Positions 18,082-24,463 of a stretch of DNA of 32,930 nucleotides are shown here, piece by piece. A program made the position numbers and the translations under genes. Source of the stretch: a virus; IMG/VR virus record IMGVR_UViG_3300010373_000103, positions 1-32,930 of that record. One strand, 5' to 3'. The notes below the pieces were generated by a model. The model saw only the letters and a list, made by a program, of their open reading frames with translations. It searched no databases and had not been told where the DNA came from. Positions within the stretch are counted from its first letter, which is position 1; each line of letters begins with the position of its first letter.

Positions 18082-18259
18082 ACTTAGCTGCCTTCTGCCG
18101 CGCCCTGCGCTCGCGGGCTTTGAGCTTGAGATATTCCTTGCGCTTGGCGACCTGCTCGTTGTGCCGGAGCGTCAATTCTTCAATACGTTTTTCGAACATG
18201 GCTGTGCAGATATGCCGCCACTCGGTCTTGCCACAGGTCTTGCACTTCGGAGGGCCCAT
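18074..18259 (-). CDS. Small zinc-finger and basic-helix protein before terminase
   Basis: The 61-residue product begins MGPPKCKTCGKTEWRHIC. The CxxC plus HxC within 18 residues suggests one zinc site. From residue 19 on it is a single charged helix (MFEKRIEELTLRHNEQVAKRKEYLKLKARERRARQKAAK), strongly basic at the end. It sits immediately before the terminase gene and overlaps its likely CTG start by eight bases, so the two may be coupled. Small DNA-binding proteins in this place can act as small-terminase partners, but it is shorter than known small terminases. I leave the function open. Confidence 0.6.
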   Translation of the reverse strand: MGPPKCKTCGKTEWRHICTAMFEKRIEELTLRHNEQVAKRKEYLKLKARERRARQKAAKSA

Positions 18260-18264
18260 TAGAA

Positions 18265-18282
18265 CTGTATACGCGTATACAG
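18265..18282. promoter_or_regulatory. Perfect 18-bp palindrome between packaging genes
   Basis: CTGTATACGCGTATACAG reads the same on both strands without a spacer. It fills most of the 24-base gap between two small late genes. There is no U-run after it, so it is not a standard terminator. Possible roles are an operator for a dimeric protein, a packaging or processing site, or an RNA hairpin before the 61-residue gene, whose start has no clear ribosome site. Confidence 0.6.
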
Positions 18283-18283
18283 A

Positions 18284-18466
18284 CTATGACCGCAACATCT
18301 TCCCCAGCTTCTTGGGATCAGGCTTACCGGCGTACTTGTACTTCTGCTGTTTCTTGTCTGCCGAATGAAAGTCCTTGCCAACGCTTTGAGGAACACCGCC
18401 ATAACCGCCCGGAGTATGGGCTGCAATGGCCATGAGCTTGGCTTGGGCTGGTGATGTTGAGGGCAT
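18284..18466 (-). CDS. Small conserved phage protein
   Basis: The product has 60 residues and starts MPSTSPAQAKLMAIAAHTPGGYGGVPQSVGKDFHSADK. The pattern 'spAqakLMaiaAH.p.kygGvPqsVgkdF..ADk' is one I recognise from many phages near packaging genes. No function is known to me. The chosen ATG has GGGGA nine bases upstream; an in-frame earlier start has no ribosome site. The C-terminus (KYAGKPDPKKLGKMLRS) is basic. Confidence 0.6.
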   Translation of the reverse strand: MPSTSPAQAKLMAIAAHTPGGYGGVPQSVGKDFHSADKKQQKYKYAGKPDPKKLGKMLRS

Positions 18467-18467
18467 G

Positions 18468-18551
18468 CTATTTCCCCGTCTTTGCAAGACCGATGCCGAC
18501 TATGACGGCAATCGTGATAATCGCAATAAGAAATAGCGCTGCAGCCATCAT
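18468..18551 (-). CDS. 27-residue single-helix membrane peptide
   Basis: The product is nearly all one hydrophobic helix, with LFLIAIITIAVIVGIGL at its core and KTGK at the end. Its ATG overlaps the stop of the upstream gene in an ATGA junction, and its stop is one base from the next ATG. Such exact packing in an operon argues that it is translated. It is too short to assign. Possible roles include holin-like, exclusion or membrane-anchoring functions. Confidence 0.6.
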   Translation of the reverse strand: MMAAALFLIAIITIAVIVGIGLAKTGK

Positions 18552-19180
18552 CTTGCACTGATCCTGAGGCCCAATTGGCCTCCACCGCTTTCATAGCCGG
18601 ATTGGCCACCAAATCCGCTCATGAAATCAGCTCCAGGCGCATAGCCGACACGGCTCTGGGCAACCCCATTCTGTGACCATTGGCCAGGAGAAGATGACTG
18701 GCCTGCTGTCGTGAAGTTCAGGCTTGGAAGGCGGTTGAGATTATTGAGGGCCGATGTGAGCATCGACGGATCGAAGTTCAGATTGTAGGTCTGGCCTCCG
18801 ACTGTATATGGCTGGGTCGATTGCGTTGCGCCCTGCATACCAGATGAAGAAACCTGTGGATTGCCTTGCGTGCCGGCTGAGGCTGGGAGTTGAGGATTGC
18901 TGGCGAACTGTGACCCAAGCCAGTTGCCTGCCTGCTGTAGAAGCCCTGGGTTCTCCGGATTGATCATGCCGCCCACACCATTGGGAACCTGCGATGTTAG
19001 GCCTTGTGAGCCTCTAATGCCTCCGTAGAGGGCAGAACCAAGTGAGGCTGCCTGGCCGACCATGGGAAGGAATGAAGCAGCGCCAAAGCCGAGATTGATC
19101 GCCTGTGAAGGATTGACCCATGCCGATTGGCCTGAACCTGACTTGCCTTGAAGGGCTTGGCCAAGGGCGATGTTGTCCAT
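18548..19180 (-). CDS. Gly/Ser/Gln-rich phage protein, possibly internal virion component
   Basis: The 210-residue protein is low in charge and rich in Gly, Ser, Gln and Asn. A short hydrophobic helix lies near 30-55 (LGFGAASFLPMVGQAASLGSALYGGI). Then follow repeats of GSQG, SAGTQG, SSSGMQGATQSTQ and similar text. The C-terminus is Gly-rich. Proteins with a single amphipathic or hydrophobic helix in a Gly/Ala/Ser context are typical of phage internal or ejected proteins, but I find no firm family. It starts one base overlapping the previous gene and ends in an ATGA overlap with the tiny membrane gene. Confidence 0.5.
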   Translation of the reverse strand: MDNIALGQALQGKSGSGQSAWVNPSQAINLGFGAASFLPMVGQAASLGSALYGGIRGSQGLTSQVPNGVGGMINPENPGLLQQAGNWLGSQFASNPQLPASAGTQGNPQVSSSGMQGATQSTQPYTVGGQTYNLNFDPSMLTSALNNLNRLPSLNFTTAGQSSSPGQWSQNGVAQSRVGYAPGADFMSGFGGQSGYESGGGQLGLRISAR

Positions 19181-19437
19181 CAGTTCGTTCTCGGTAGGAC
19201 AAGCGTTGATTTGGACATGACGATGGCTGGCGTCGCATGTTTTTTCTCAGCAGTGGCGTGAATTTCGCACCAATAGGCATCCCACATGGCTGTGAATATC
19301 TTAGCAACCATCGTGGCGTCGCCAACGGGATTGCCAGTGACTTCCTCAATTTCCTCAATGCGCTCAAGCACGGTATTTGCTGCCATGAGCATTGCTGTCG
19401 TGATGGCGACTTTGGGAGGTCGATAGCGCTTGTTCAT
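19180..19437 (-). CDS. Hypothetical helical phage protein
   Basis: The 85-residue product is mainly helical (AITTAMLMAANTVLERIEEIEEVTGNP, then AKIFTAMWDAYWCEIHATAEKK). It has a short basic head (MNKRYRPPK) and the tail VMSKSTLVLPRTN. It overlaps the upstream stop and the downstream start by one base each. I recognise no family. It is probably a co-expressed small protein of the late operon. Confidence 0.55.
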   Translation of the reverse strand: MNKRYRPPKVAITTAMLMAANTVLERIEEIEEVTGNPVGDATMVAKIFTAMWDAYWCEIHATAEKKHATPAIVMSKSTLVLPRTN

Positions 19438-19625
19438 CAGGATTCGCCAATCTCTTTCATGCGCGCGGCAAACGCTTTACCACAAGGCGCGGTCGGATCG
19501 CCGCATGGCCAACCGAACTTATCGCAAAACTCTGGATTCTCGCATCCAAAGTTCAAACAGCAGCACTCGGATGGGCGCTTCTGTTTGTCGCTTTGGCGTT
19601 TAATTATTTCAGCGTAATCGGCCAT
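19437..19625 (-). CDS. Cys-rich small protein, possible zinc binder
   Basis: The start is ATG 19625 because it forms a TGATG junction with the upstream gene and has GGGA at a suitable distance; an ATG four codons earlier is possible. The 62-residue product has a basic head (MADYAEIIKRQSDKQKRP). Six Cys residues then lie in about 30 residues: ECCCLNFGCENPEFCDKFGWPCGDPTAPCG. The spacing suggests a zinc or disulfide-stabilised fold. It is unlike any family I can name. Confidence 0.55.
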   Translation of the reverse strand: MADYAEIIKRQSDKQKRPSECCCLNFGCENPEFCDKFGWPCGDPTAPCGKAFAARMKEIGES

Positions 19626-19855
19626 CAGGATTCCCACTTGACGACAAGCGGACCTGACTCGGGATCGTTGCCTAATGTGACTGCGCTCAGATCAGGCTGA
19701 ATCTTCTTCAGGACAATCTCTAAGGCTTTGACTTGGCTAGGTTTCATGTCAACTTCGCCAAACCCATGTTTTTGCAAGCGATTCATGAGCTGAGTAGCCC
19801 TGGCTGCATCGCGAGTTTTTTGGATGTGCATCGCGTTGCGTTTGGTCGCTGCCAT
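19625..19855 (-). CDS. Small DNA-packaging-module protein, possible small terminase-like
   Basis: The 76-residue product has a basic helical head (MAATKRNAMHIQKTRDAARATQLMNRLQKHG). It is followed by MKPSQVKALEIVLKKIQPDLSAVTLGNDPESGPL. The pattern 'mkpsQvkAleivLkKi.PDLsav' recurs in small phage proteins sometimes labelled terminase small subunit. The length is much less than a classical TerS, so the label is uncertain. No other gene between here and the large terminase is a better candidate. Confidence 0.5.
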   Translation of the reverse strand: MAATKRNAMHIQKTRDAARATQLMNRLQKHGFGEVDMKPSQVKALEIVLKKIQPDLSAVTLGNDPESGPLVVKWES

Positions 19856-19870
19856 GATATGCAGAATTGC

Positions 19871-20119
19871 TTATGCAGTCGGTGCTGGCGCCGGCGTGGC
19901 TGCAACTGCTGCTGCTGTGTTGGCGTCGATCTGAGTGATCGCTGCCTGGACCGCCGTGTCCGGGGTGCTGGGAACAGGCGTCCCAACGGCTGCGACAAGA
20001 TTGTTGACTGCTGTCGTGTTGTTATCCACAGAAGTTTTGAGCTGAGTTTCGAGGGACATGATGCGTATCTCCAGGAGGGCAACTAGTTCAATGAGTTTGA
20101 CAAGCTGTTTGTCGCTCAT
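19871..20119 (-). CDS. Small protein with coiled-coil head and Ala/Pro tail
   Basis: The 82-residue product starts at ATG 20119 (MSDKQLVKLIELVALLEIRIMSLETQLKTSVDNNT). A TTG 20 codons earlier would overlap the upstream gene. Residues 3-40 form a Leu/Ile heptad helix. The rest is Ala/Thr/Val with a low-complexity end (AAAVAATPAPAPTA). It is probably an oligomeric helper of unknown use. A perfect DnaA-box sequence falls inside its coding region (20022-20030), which may be chance. Confidence 0.5.
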   Translation of the reverse strand: MSDKQLVKLIELVALLEIRIMSLETQLKTSVDNNTTAVNNLVAAVGTPVPSTPDTAVQAAITQIDANTAAAVAATPAPAPTA

Positions 20120-20127
20120 GATGCAAG

Positions 20128-20301
20128 TTACGCCTGATTTGGAACAATGGAAAGATGGATTGCGCGTCTCATGGGCCAATTTCCGCGTGACCGTATTTTG
20201 ACAGGCTCGCGCAGGAACCAGATCACCTCTCTGTATTGTTCGGGAGTGAGACCATCGGAAAGGGTGTCGAGAGTAGCTCTAGCTTCTGTCGGTATTGGCA
20301 T
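20128..20301 (-). CDS. 57-residue hypothetical protein
   Basis: The product has GGAGG seven bases before ATG, one of the best ribosome sites in the left operon, and overlaps the replication-type gene by 23 bases. The sequence starts MPIPTEARATLDTLSDGLTPEQ, followed by YREVIWFLREPVKIRSRG; the C-terminal half is basic. The context is a tight operon. I recognise no family. Confidence 0.6.
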   Translation of the reverse strand: MPIPTEARATLDTLSDGLTPEQYREVIWFLREPVKIRSRGNWPMRRAIHLSIVPNQA

Positions 20302-20797
20302 TGGCGACCTCCACGATCAGATCAGGAATGCGATGGCGGAATTTGTTGATGATGTAGTCAGCGCGAGCTTGGGAAGGGGCTATGACGGTGGTTTCTGTGA
20401 ACTGGCAGCCGCTGAAATAGGCCGAGAAATTCCCTGAAGTGATTCGCCGTACAATTTCCTGAGCGCATCCTGTGATAATTGGCTTTGCGCATACCAAAGC
20501 TCTTGGTTCTGCTGCGCCTGAGCCATTGCCTTCATCATCGGCCCATCGTCCCTGTCTGAGCCATGTTCCCGGATGCGGTATGAACGTCCGATCCGTACCC
20601 CGATCAGCAAGAAGCTGATTGAAACGAGTAAGACCTGCCAAAAGCTCAGCATGGGTGGCGCCTTTCGAGAGAGCCTGTTGATAGGCTTTTTGAGCGTCGA
20701 GTTTTCCGCATTTTCGCTTGTAGAGAGAATACCAGGTTTCAAAACCGGTTTGCTTGGGAAGGGGCAACTCACTCAGTAAGTCCTTCATTCCAAGCAT
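20279..20797 (-). CDS. Replication-organiser-like phage protein
   Basis: The 172-residue protein has FETWYSLYKRKCGKLDAQKAYQQALSKG near residue 19 and FIPHPGTWLRQGRWADDE near 75. This pair ('F...YPrK.gK..A...Y..Al' and 'fiphP.TWL.qgRW.de') is a recurring phage module linked to DnaA/DnaC-like replication initiators. The C-terminal part (VIAPSQARADYIINKFR) resembles the end of DnaA-type initiators. It is short, so it may be a loader rather than a full initiator. GGGGAAG stands six bases before ATG. Upstream lies the 395-base gap with a DnaA box, which fits an origin-related role. Confidence 0.55.
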   Translation of the reverse strand: MLGMKDLLSELPLPKQTGFETWYSLYKRKCGKLDAQKAYQQALSKGATHAELLAGLTRFNQLLADRGTDRTFIPHPGTWLRQGRWADDEGNGSGAAEPRALVCAKPIITGCAQEIVRRITSGNFSAYFSGCQFTETTVIAPSQARADYIINKFRHRIPDLIVEVANANTDRS

Positions 20798-21192
20798 CTT
20801 TTCTTCCCCTGCTTTCCCTAAAAAAGACGTAAAAACACCCTCAAGGATCGAATAAAAATTGGCGCTAGGGGCCTGTGGATAAGGCTAGGCGGTCATACTG
20901 TACCTATTATCCCCGTTCGTTTGGCGGTGTCCGGCCAAGCCGCGCCAGCGACAAGGCCAGAGTGAGGTGCAACCTCTCTTTGGTGAAAATGTCGGGCCAC
21001 CCGAAATCCGACAGCGGACGAAACCGCAGCCTCGACGGGGGGCAATTGAGGCCCTATGGGCCGACGGGTGGGGGTCTTGAGTTTCGGAACCGCTAGGCTT
21101 AGATTTTGCCTTGGTACCAATCCCCGATGCCCTACACATCGGTGCCAACGGCTCGCTCGCAAAAGCGGGCCGTTTGCGTATTCGGAGCATAA
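20798..21192. other. 395-base gap without a convincing gene; possible origin or control region
   Basis: No frame here has a good ribosome site and a natural-looking protein; the longest leftward frames are Arg/Pro/Ser-rich and carry no motif. The right half is GC-rich and structured: bases 21139-21164 can fold into a nine-pair stem (ACGGCTCGC with GCGGGCCGT) around an eight-base loop. The left half is A/T-rich. A leftward promoter may lie near 20906-20927 (GATAAT with a weak -35), giving a leader before the replication-type gene. The whole region resembles an origin plus leader but is not proven. Confidence 0.4.
20874..20882 (-). promoter_or_regulatory. DnaA box
   Basis: TTATCCACA on the minus strand is a perfect match to the standard DnaA box. 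GCTAGG repeats flank it on the plus strand (20864-20869 and 20884-20889), exactly 20 bases apart, and A-rich sequence lies next to it. It stands 77 bases before the start of the replication-type gene. A second perfect copy at 20022-20030 lies within a gene. Confidence 0.55.
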
Positions 21193-21462
21193 TCATTCTG
21201 CGGCCTGACGCGCAAGCCATTCCTTCGAACAACTTGTGATCAACTCCCGGCGCCGGCGGATATTGTCGTCGCGCTCAAGCATGCACGAAAGCTGCCATAC
21301 AGAGCGATAGGAGCGGCCCGTAAGCTCGGCTATGTCCCGATAGGCCTGATGGCGCTCTGCCTTCTCCAGGCTCATCGCAGCGCGAATCCATAGGATATGG
21401 TGGGCCGACCAGCCAATTCGAACAGGATTGCCGAATCGGTCAACGACCATCGGCTTGCTCAT
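21193..21462 (-). CDS. Probable helix-turn-helix small protein
   Basis: The start at ATG 21462 overlaps the previous gene by 23 bases; an earlier ATG exists seven codons upstream. The 89-residue product starts MSKPMVVDRFGNPVRIGWSAHHILWIR. Then comes a predicted HTH (YRDIAELTGRSYRSVWQLSCMLERDD) and a basic end. The pattern 'hrdIAeltGRsyrsVwqls' is that of a regulator or a small DNA-binding phage protein. Location in the first genes of the leftward operon agrees with regulation, but the target is unknown. Confidence 0.55.
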   Translation of the reverse strand: MSKPMVVDRFGNPVRIGWSAHHILWIRAAMSLEKAERHQAYRDIAELTGRSYRSVWQLSCMLERDDNIRRRRELITSCSKEWLARQAAE

Positions 21463-21604
21463 ATTCGCGCCATAGCGGCGCATTCAGTTCCCGGATAGTC
21501 GCTATGAAAGCATCGACATCATCGGAATGACGGGGGCCGTCTATTCTTGGCAATTTGGCCAATTCGCGCTCGATGTTCTCATTAATTTGCATGAGAATTT
21601 GCAT
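21440..21604 (-). CDS. 54-residue hypothetical protein
   Basis: The product starts at ATG 21604, five bases after the upstream stop; a second in-frame ATG lies four codons in. The text MQILMQINENIERELAKLPRI is one amphipathic helix. An acidic middle (DDVDAFIATIRELNAP) and the end LWREYEQADGR follow. Overlap with the next gene (23 bases) suggests coupling. No family is recognised. Confidence 0.5.
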   Translation of the reverse strand: MQILMQINENIERELAKLPRIDGPRHSDDVDAFIATIRELNAPLWREYEQADGR

Positions 21605-21609
21605 TTTGG

Positions 21610-21927
21610 TCACTGGCTCACCTTCTCATATTCCGCCGTCTTGCGGGCATGGCTGGAGATCGCCGTCATCGGCACCCATCGACCTGTTGCTTTGAGAAGG
21701 CCACGCCTGACGGCAACGTTGATCAGTGCGCCATAGGCGTGGGCGTCATGGGGATAGACACCCCCAGCGTTCAGTTGGCGTCGCACGTCCTCACCGGTGT
21801 AGAAGCCGGGAGCCAGTCTGCCGATCATCATCAGCCCAAGCGGGATGAAGTCAGCGGCATTGTAGCCAACTAGAGCAAGACCTGCATCGCGAGCTTCGCG
21901 GGACAGGGCGGCGTCAAATAAGTCCAT
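21610..21927 (-). CDS. Hypothetical protein with winged-helix-like pattern
   Basis: ATG 21927 is chosen for its GGAGG at a good distance; the frame is open 12 codons further but with weaker starts. The 105-residue product contains PGFYTGEDVRRQLNAGGVYPHDAHAYGALINVAVRRGLLKATGRWVPM. This has the length and rhythm of a small winged-helix DNA-binding or replication accessory domain ('..al.n.a.rrglL..tGrw'). Family members with this pattern often lie near phage replication genes. The assignment is by pattern only. Confidence 0.55.
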   Translation of the reverse strand: MDLFDAALSREARDAGLALVGYNAADFIPLGLMMIGRLAPGFYTGEDVRRQLNAGGVYPHDAHAYGALINVAVRRGLLKATGRWVPMTAISSHARKTAEYEKVSQ

Positions 21928-22168
21928 TGGGCTTCCTCCGCTGATAAGTCCGTTTACCGTCATCGAACCGCGTTACGATGATGCCTGCGCTTGTTTTATG
22001 GGTCTTGAATCGCAGGACGCCCTTGGGCTTCGTCAGTTTATGGCGGCAGACCACAGATTTGACCGAGCCCGCAGCATAGCCAGAGAGCAATAAAATATCG
22101 CCTTCCTTCATAGCCCGTATCTTGGGGCCAAGTTCAGAGCGGATACGATAGGTGTAGGGGCGATCCAT
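21914..22168 (-). CDS. First gene of the leftward operon; basic small protein
   Basis: The 84-residue product has a basic end (MDRPYTYRIRSELGPKIRAMKEGDILLLSGY, then KSVVCRHKLTKPKGVLRFKTHKTSAGIIVTRFDDGKRTYQRRKPNG). The middle is consistent with a small beta barrel or a HTH with a wing. It has no ribosome site; the ATG lies about where transcription from the leftward promoter should start (see 22169-22260). It could be an autoregulator. It overlaps the next gene by 14 bases. Confidence 0.55.
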   Translation of the reverse strand: MDRPYTYRIRSELGPKIRAMKEGDILLLSGYAAGSVKSVVCRHKLTKPKGVLRFKTHKTSAGIIVTRFDDGKRTYQRRKPNGLI

Positions 22169-22260
22169 AAAATAATTTGTACGCCCTCAAAATAATTTCG
22201 TCAACCCCCTTGATTTCGTCAACCGGAGGGGTATATTCGTTTCAACAACGGAGGACGCCA
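22169..22260. promoter_or_regulatory. Divergent control region with direct repeats and two promoters
   Basis: The leftward promoter has -35 TTGACG (complement of 22199-22204), a 17-base spacer and -10 TACAAA (complement of 22176-22181), seven bases before the leftward ATG. The rightward promoter has -35 TTGATT (22210-22215), 16 bases, and -10 TATATT (22232-22237), followed by GGAGG before ATG 22261. Direct repeats: AAAATAATTT at 22169-22178 and 22189-22198 (20 bases apart), and ATTTCGTCAACC at 22195-22206 and 22213-22224 (18 apart). The repeats overlap both -35 elements, as expected for an operator. Confidence 0.6.
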
Positions 22261-22473
22261 ATGATCCGCAGAACCAGCCAGAAGTGGGAAGCAGGCCAGA
22301 CGGTAAAAGTAGGCTTTATGTCTCTTGAGGTTGTCTTGGCAGTTCCCACGCCAAAGAACTGGCTTCCCGACCAATACGTCCTCAAGAATGCAACTGGTAC
22401 CTTCTATCGTTTCATTCCGCACAATGGTCTGACACGTTGCGCCAACTTCGCGGAAGCCTGCGAGGCAGCGTGA
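22261..22473 (+). CDS. Hypothetical first gene of rightward early operon
   Basis: The 70-residue product follows GGAGG by seven bases and is the first gene after the rightward promoter. It begins MIRRTSQKWEAGQTVKVGFMSLEVV, then PTPKNWLPDQYVLKNATGTFYRFIPHNGLTRC. That looks like a compact beta-rich fold with a short basic head. Its stop overlaps the next GTG. I recognise no family. Confidence 0.55.
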   Translation: MIRRTSQKWEAGQTVKVGFMSLEVVLAVPTPKNWLPDQYVLKNATGTFYRFIPHNGLTRCANFAEACEAA

Positions 22474-22664
22474 GCAAATCGGAGACATGGTTCGTGAAAT
22501 GCGACGAGTGCAACGGACTTGGCGAAGTTTATGACAACACTCCTTGTCGCAAGTGTGGCGGGGATGGCAAAGCCGAAGAGGAAGTCTATCCGGTCGAACT
22601 GGAGGACATAGAGCGCGACTGGATTTGGCCAATGGATGGTATGACATGCGCGCCTGGATCATAG
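22470..22664 (+). CDS. DnaJ-type zinc-ribbon mini-protein
   Basis: The start is GTG 22470, overlapping the previous stop (GTGA). The 64-residue product contains KCDECNGLGEVYDNTPCRKCGGDGK: two CxxCxGxG-like units as in the DnaJ central zinc domain, separated by about ten residues. The remainder is acidic. It probably binds zinc and a protein or nucleic-acid partner. Small DnaJ-zinc-only proteins are common in phage early regions, but their roles are mostly unknown. Confidence 0.6.
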   Translation: MSKSETWFVKCDECNGLGEVYDNTPCRKCGGDGKAEEEVYPVELEDIERDWIWPMDGMTCAPGS

Positions 22665-22723
22665 ACACCATAGCTCTGCTGTCGATCTTCGGACTCTGCT
22701 TAATGGGGTATTTCGCACTATGA
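22646..22723 (+). CDS. 25-residue single-helix membrane peptide
   Basis: The product MRAWIIDTIALLSIF plus GLCLMGYFAL is hydrophobic except for a short Arg/Asp head. It overlaps the preceding gene and joins the next gene by an ATGA overlap. The context makes translation likely. Function is unknown. Confidence 0.5.
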   Translation: MRAWIIDTIALLSIFGLCLMGYFAL

Positions 22724-23046
22724 CAAAACTCGAATGGGAGGACCGCATGGCTGACCGGCAAGAAGCCATTGCCAACGAAATCAAGGCGCAGGAGCGCACG
22801 GTATCGCCATATCTACGCAAGCCGCTTCGGAGTGAGACGCAGGCCCGCACAGATTTATGGTCTGCCGTTCAAAGCTGGACCTCACATCTAAACAAGCCAA
22901 GCGATGTCTATCCTTGCGGCCACGAGATCACTCCTGGCCAACCTGTCTGCCCGGATTGCCGCGCCGATGAAGAGGCGAAAGCCGATCATGAGCGCGAGCT
23001 GGAACGCAATTATCGCGGGCCATGCGTCGGCAAGGAGGGGCGGTGA
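22720..23046 (+). CDS. Hypothetical protein with C-terminal zinc knuckle
   Basis: The 108-residue product has an acidic helical first half (MTKLEWEDRMADRQEAIANEIKAQERTV). Later it has CGHEITPGQPVCPDC (C66, H68, C77, C80), a likely zinc site. A charged tail (EEAKADHERELERNY) follows. The start is in an ATGA overlap and the stop overlaps the next GTG, so it belongs to a tightly coupled run. No exact family is recognised. Confidence 0.55.
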   Translation: MTKLEWEDRMADRQEAIANEIKAQERTVSPYLRKPLRSETQARTDLWSAVQSWTSHLNKPSDVYPCGHEITPGQPVCPDCRADEEAKADHERELERNYRGPCVGKEGR

Positions 23047-23372
23047 AAACTGGCCCCAAGCCAAGGCCGGTCTTGGAGCGCATGGAAAAGTTCATCGTGC
23101 GTGATCCGAATAGCGGGTGCTGGCTATGGAGTGGCGCGCTTTCAGTCGGCGGATACGCTATGATCGGAAATCCACAGAGGCGCGGCGGTTATGTATACGG
23201 CCATAGAGCCGCGTTCGAGCACGCCTATGGGCCAATCCCAGACGGCTTGGAAATAGATCACAAATGCAGAATTCGTATGTGCGTAAACCCAGCGCACATG
23301 GAAGCAGTTTCACATTCGGAAAACATGAAACGTGGCTGGCATTTTCGGAGGATACAAAGTGGAAAAATCTGA
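23043..23372 (+). CDS. HNH endonuclease
   Basis: The start is GTG 23043, overlapping the previous stop (GTGA), giving 109 residues. It begins VKTGPKPRPVLERMEKFIV, then CWLWSGALSVGGYAMI, and has the HNH core IDHKCRIRMCVNPAHMEAVS (near 71-90). The WSG / gY / H.R..fe...G..p.g...dH.C....CVNP.H layout is typical of phage HNH nucleases that recur in several copies. The gene overlaps the ERF gene. It may be a homing-type nuclease or a packaging or replication helper; I see no intron signs. Confidence 0.75.
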   Translation: MKTGPKPRPVLERMEKFIVRDPNSGCWLWSGALSVGGYAMIGNPQRRGGYVYGHRAAFEHAYGPIPDGLEIDHKCRIRMCVNPAHMEAVSHSENMKRGWHFRRIQSGKI

Positions 23373-23991
23373 GCAAATAAATGAATTAGCGGCCGCACTT
23401 TCAAAAGCGCAGGCTAAAATAGAAAGCGCGACAAAATCAGCGAAAAATCCTTTCTACCGCAGTTCTTATGCTGATTTGCCGGCTTGCTGGGATGCCTGCC
23501 GAGGGCCTCTAACGTCCAACGGATTGTCGGTTGTTCAGCTTATGGACACATCGGAAAACGGCATTGTTCTAGAGAGCGTCCTGCTTCATTCCAGCGGCCA
23601 ATGGATTTCCTGCCATTACCCCGTCAAACCGGTTAAGGACGACCCACAGGGGCTTGGCAGCGCTCTGACCTATTCTCGTCGATACTCGCTCATGGCCTTG
23701 GTTGGGCTTGTGGCGGACAATGAGGACGATGATGGAAACGCTGCCTCCGGCCACAAGGAACCGGTATCCGTCGAATCATCCATGGATGCTGGTCTAAGCC
23801 GCAGGGAGCACTTCAAGGCCGAAGGCATGGAAGCGGCGGAAGGCGGTTCCTACGTTCTGGCGACATGGTGGAAAAAGCTGCAGCCGTCCGAGCAGCGGAC
23901 ACTTGAAAAGTTCAAGAACGAGACGCTAAAGCCGATTGCCGAGGCGGTTGACAACGAGGCTGCAAATAAAATCGGAGCCCAGCAGGTATGA
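23359..23991 (+). CDS. erf: ERF-family single-strand annealing protein
   Basis: The start is GTG 23359 with GGAGG eight bases before it; an upstream ATG at 23332 is less likely. The 210-residue product has the ERF signature: NPFYRSSYADLPACW (30-44), LSVVQ (56-60), and GLGSALTYSRRYSLMALVGLVADNEDDDGNAA (98-129). It should promote annealing and recombination of single strands during phage replication and concatemer formation. No exonuclease partner is obvious, though the next gene may be one of its accessory proteins. Confidence 0.85.
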   Translation: MEKSEQINELAAALSKAQAKIESATKSAKNPFYRSSYADLPACWDACRGPLTSNGLSVVQLMDTSENGIVLESVLLHSSGQWISCHYPVKPVKDDPQGLGSALTYSRRYSLMALVGLVADNEDDDGNAASGHKEPVSVESSMDAGLSRREHFKAEGMEAAEGGSYVLATWWKKLQPSEQRTLEKFKNETLKPIAEAVDNEAANKIGAQQV

Positions 23992-24461
23992 GCGCCGTCC
24001 TTGCCACATTCGTTGATGCCCGCCCGGTCAAGACCAGATCGGTTCTCCAACTCGTCCTCGAAGTGCCCATTGAGGAAGCCGATGCGGCCATGAAGGCGCT
24101 GGGCGGGTTTCCGCTTCCAAGCGAATCACGGTGGGTTGGGATTGCGCTGGCACCAAAGGATCGGCCAAAAGACCAACCAGATGAAACCGAGAAGAAGCGC
24201 CGCCAGTTCGACAGCCTGCAGCCAAGTGCTCAGGCTGCGATCTTATGCAATGATCCAGCTTTCTTGGAGTTCCTTTTTGGCGATGCCGGAATAACTTACA
24301 CGCCTGCCGGCGCAGCGCAGGAAGTTCGCAAGCGGTGCCAAGTGGAGTCGCGTTCCGAATTTAATACTGACCCTAGGGCCGCAAATCGCTGGGAAGTCCT
24401 GAAACGCCAATTCAAGCAATTCCAGACGGACGCCAGATATGCGGAAAGCCGCACCCACTAG
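23988..24461 (+). CDS. Recombination-module companion protein
   Basis: The 157-residue protein is in ATGA overlap with erf. It begins MSAVLATFVDARPVKTRSVLQLVLEVPIEEADAAMKALGGF, then WVGIALAPK. The pattern 'a.f.d.rpvktRsv.qlvlEvP.e.a..al..lGgfP...e..WVgiA' is one I associate with a phage protein often found beside recombination genes. It ends in helical, charged text (EVLKRQFKQFQTDARYAE). It may be a single-strand-binding or replication partner; that is inference. Confidence 0.6.
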   Translation: MSAVLATFVDARPVKTRSVLQLVLEVPIEEADAAMKALGGFPLPSESRWVGIALAPKDRPKDQPDETEKKRRQFDSLQPSAQAAILCNDPAFLEFLFGDAGITYTPAGAAQEVRKRCQVESRSEFNTDPRAANRWEVLKRQFKQFQTDARYAESRTH

Positions 24462-24463
24462 AC

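Noticed and set aside
20022-20030. Second perfect DnaA box (TTATCCACA)
   Set aside because: It lies inside a coding region without repeats or A/T-rich neighbours, so a chance match is likely; noted only beside the box at 20874.
21139-21164. Hairpin ACGGCTCGC...GCGGGCCGT as a rho-independent terminator
   Set aside because: The stem is good but neither strand has a U-run directly after it, so I list it only as structure in the gap.
20885-21232. Leftward frames in the 395-base gap (115 and 89 codons)
   Set aside because: The text is Arg/Pro/Ser-rich with no motif, the start sites are poor, and the DnaA box and hairpin give a better explanation of the region.
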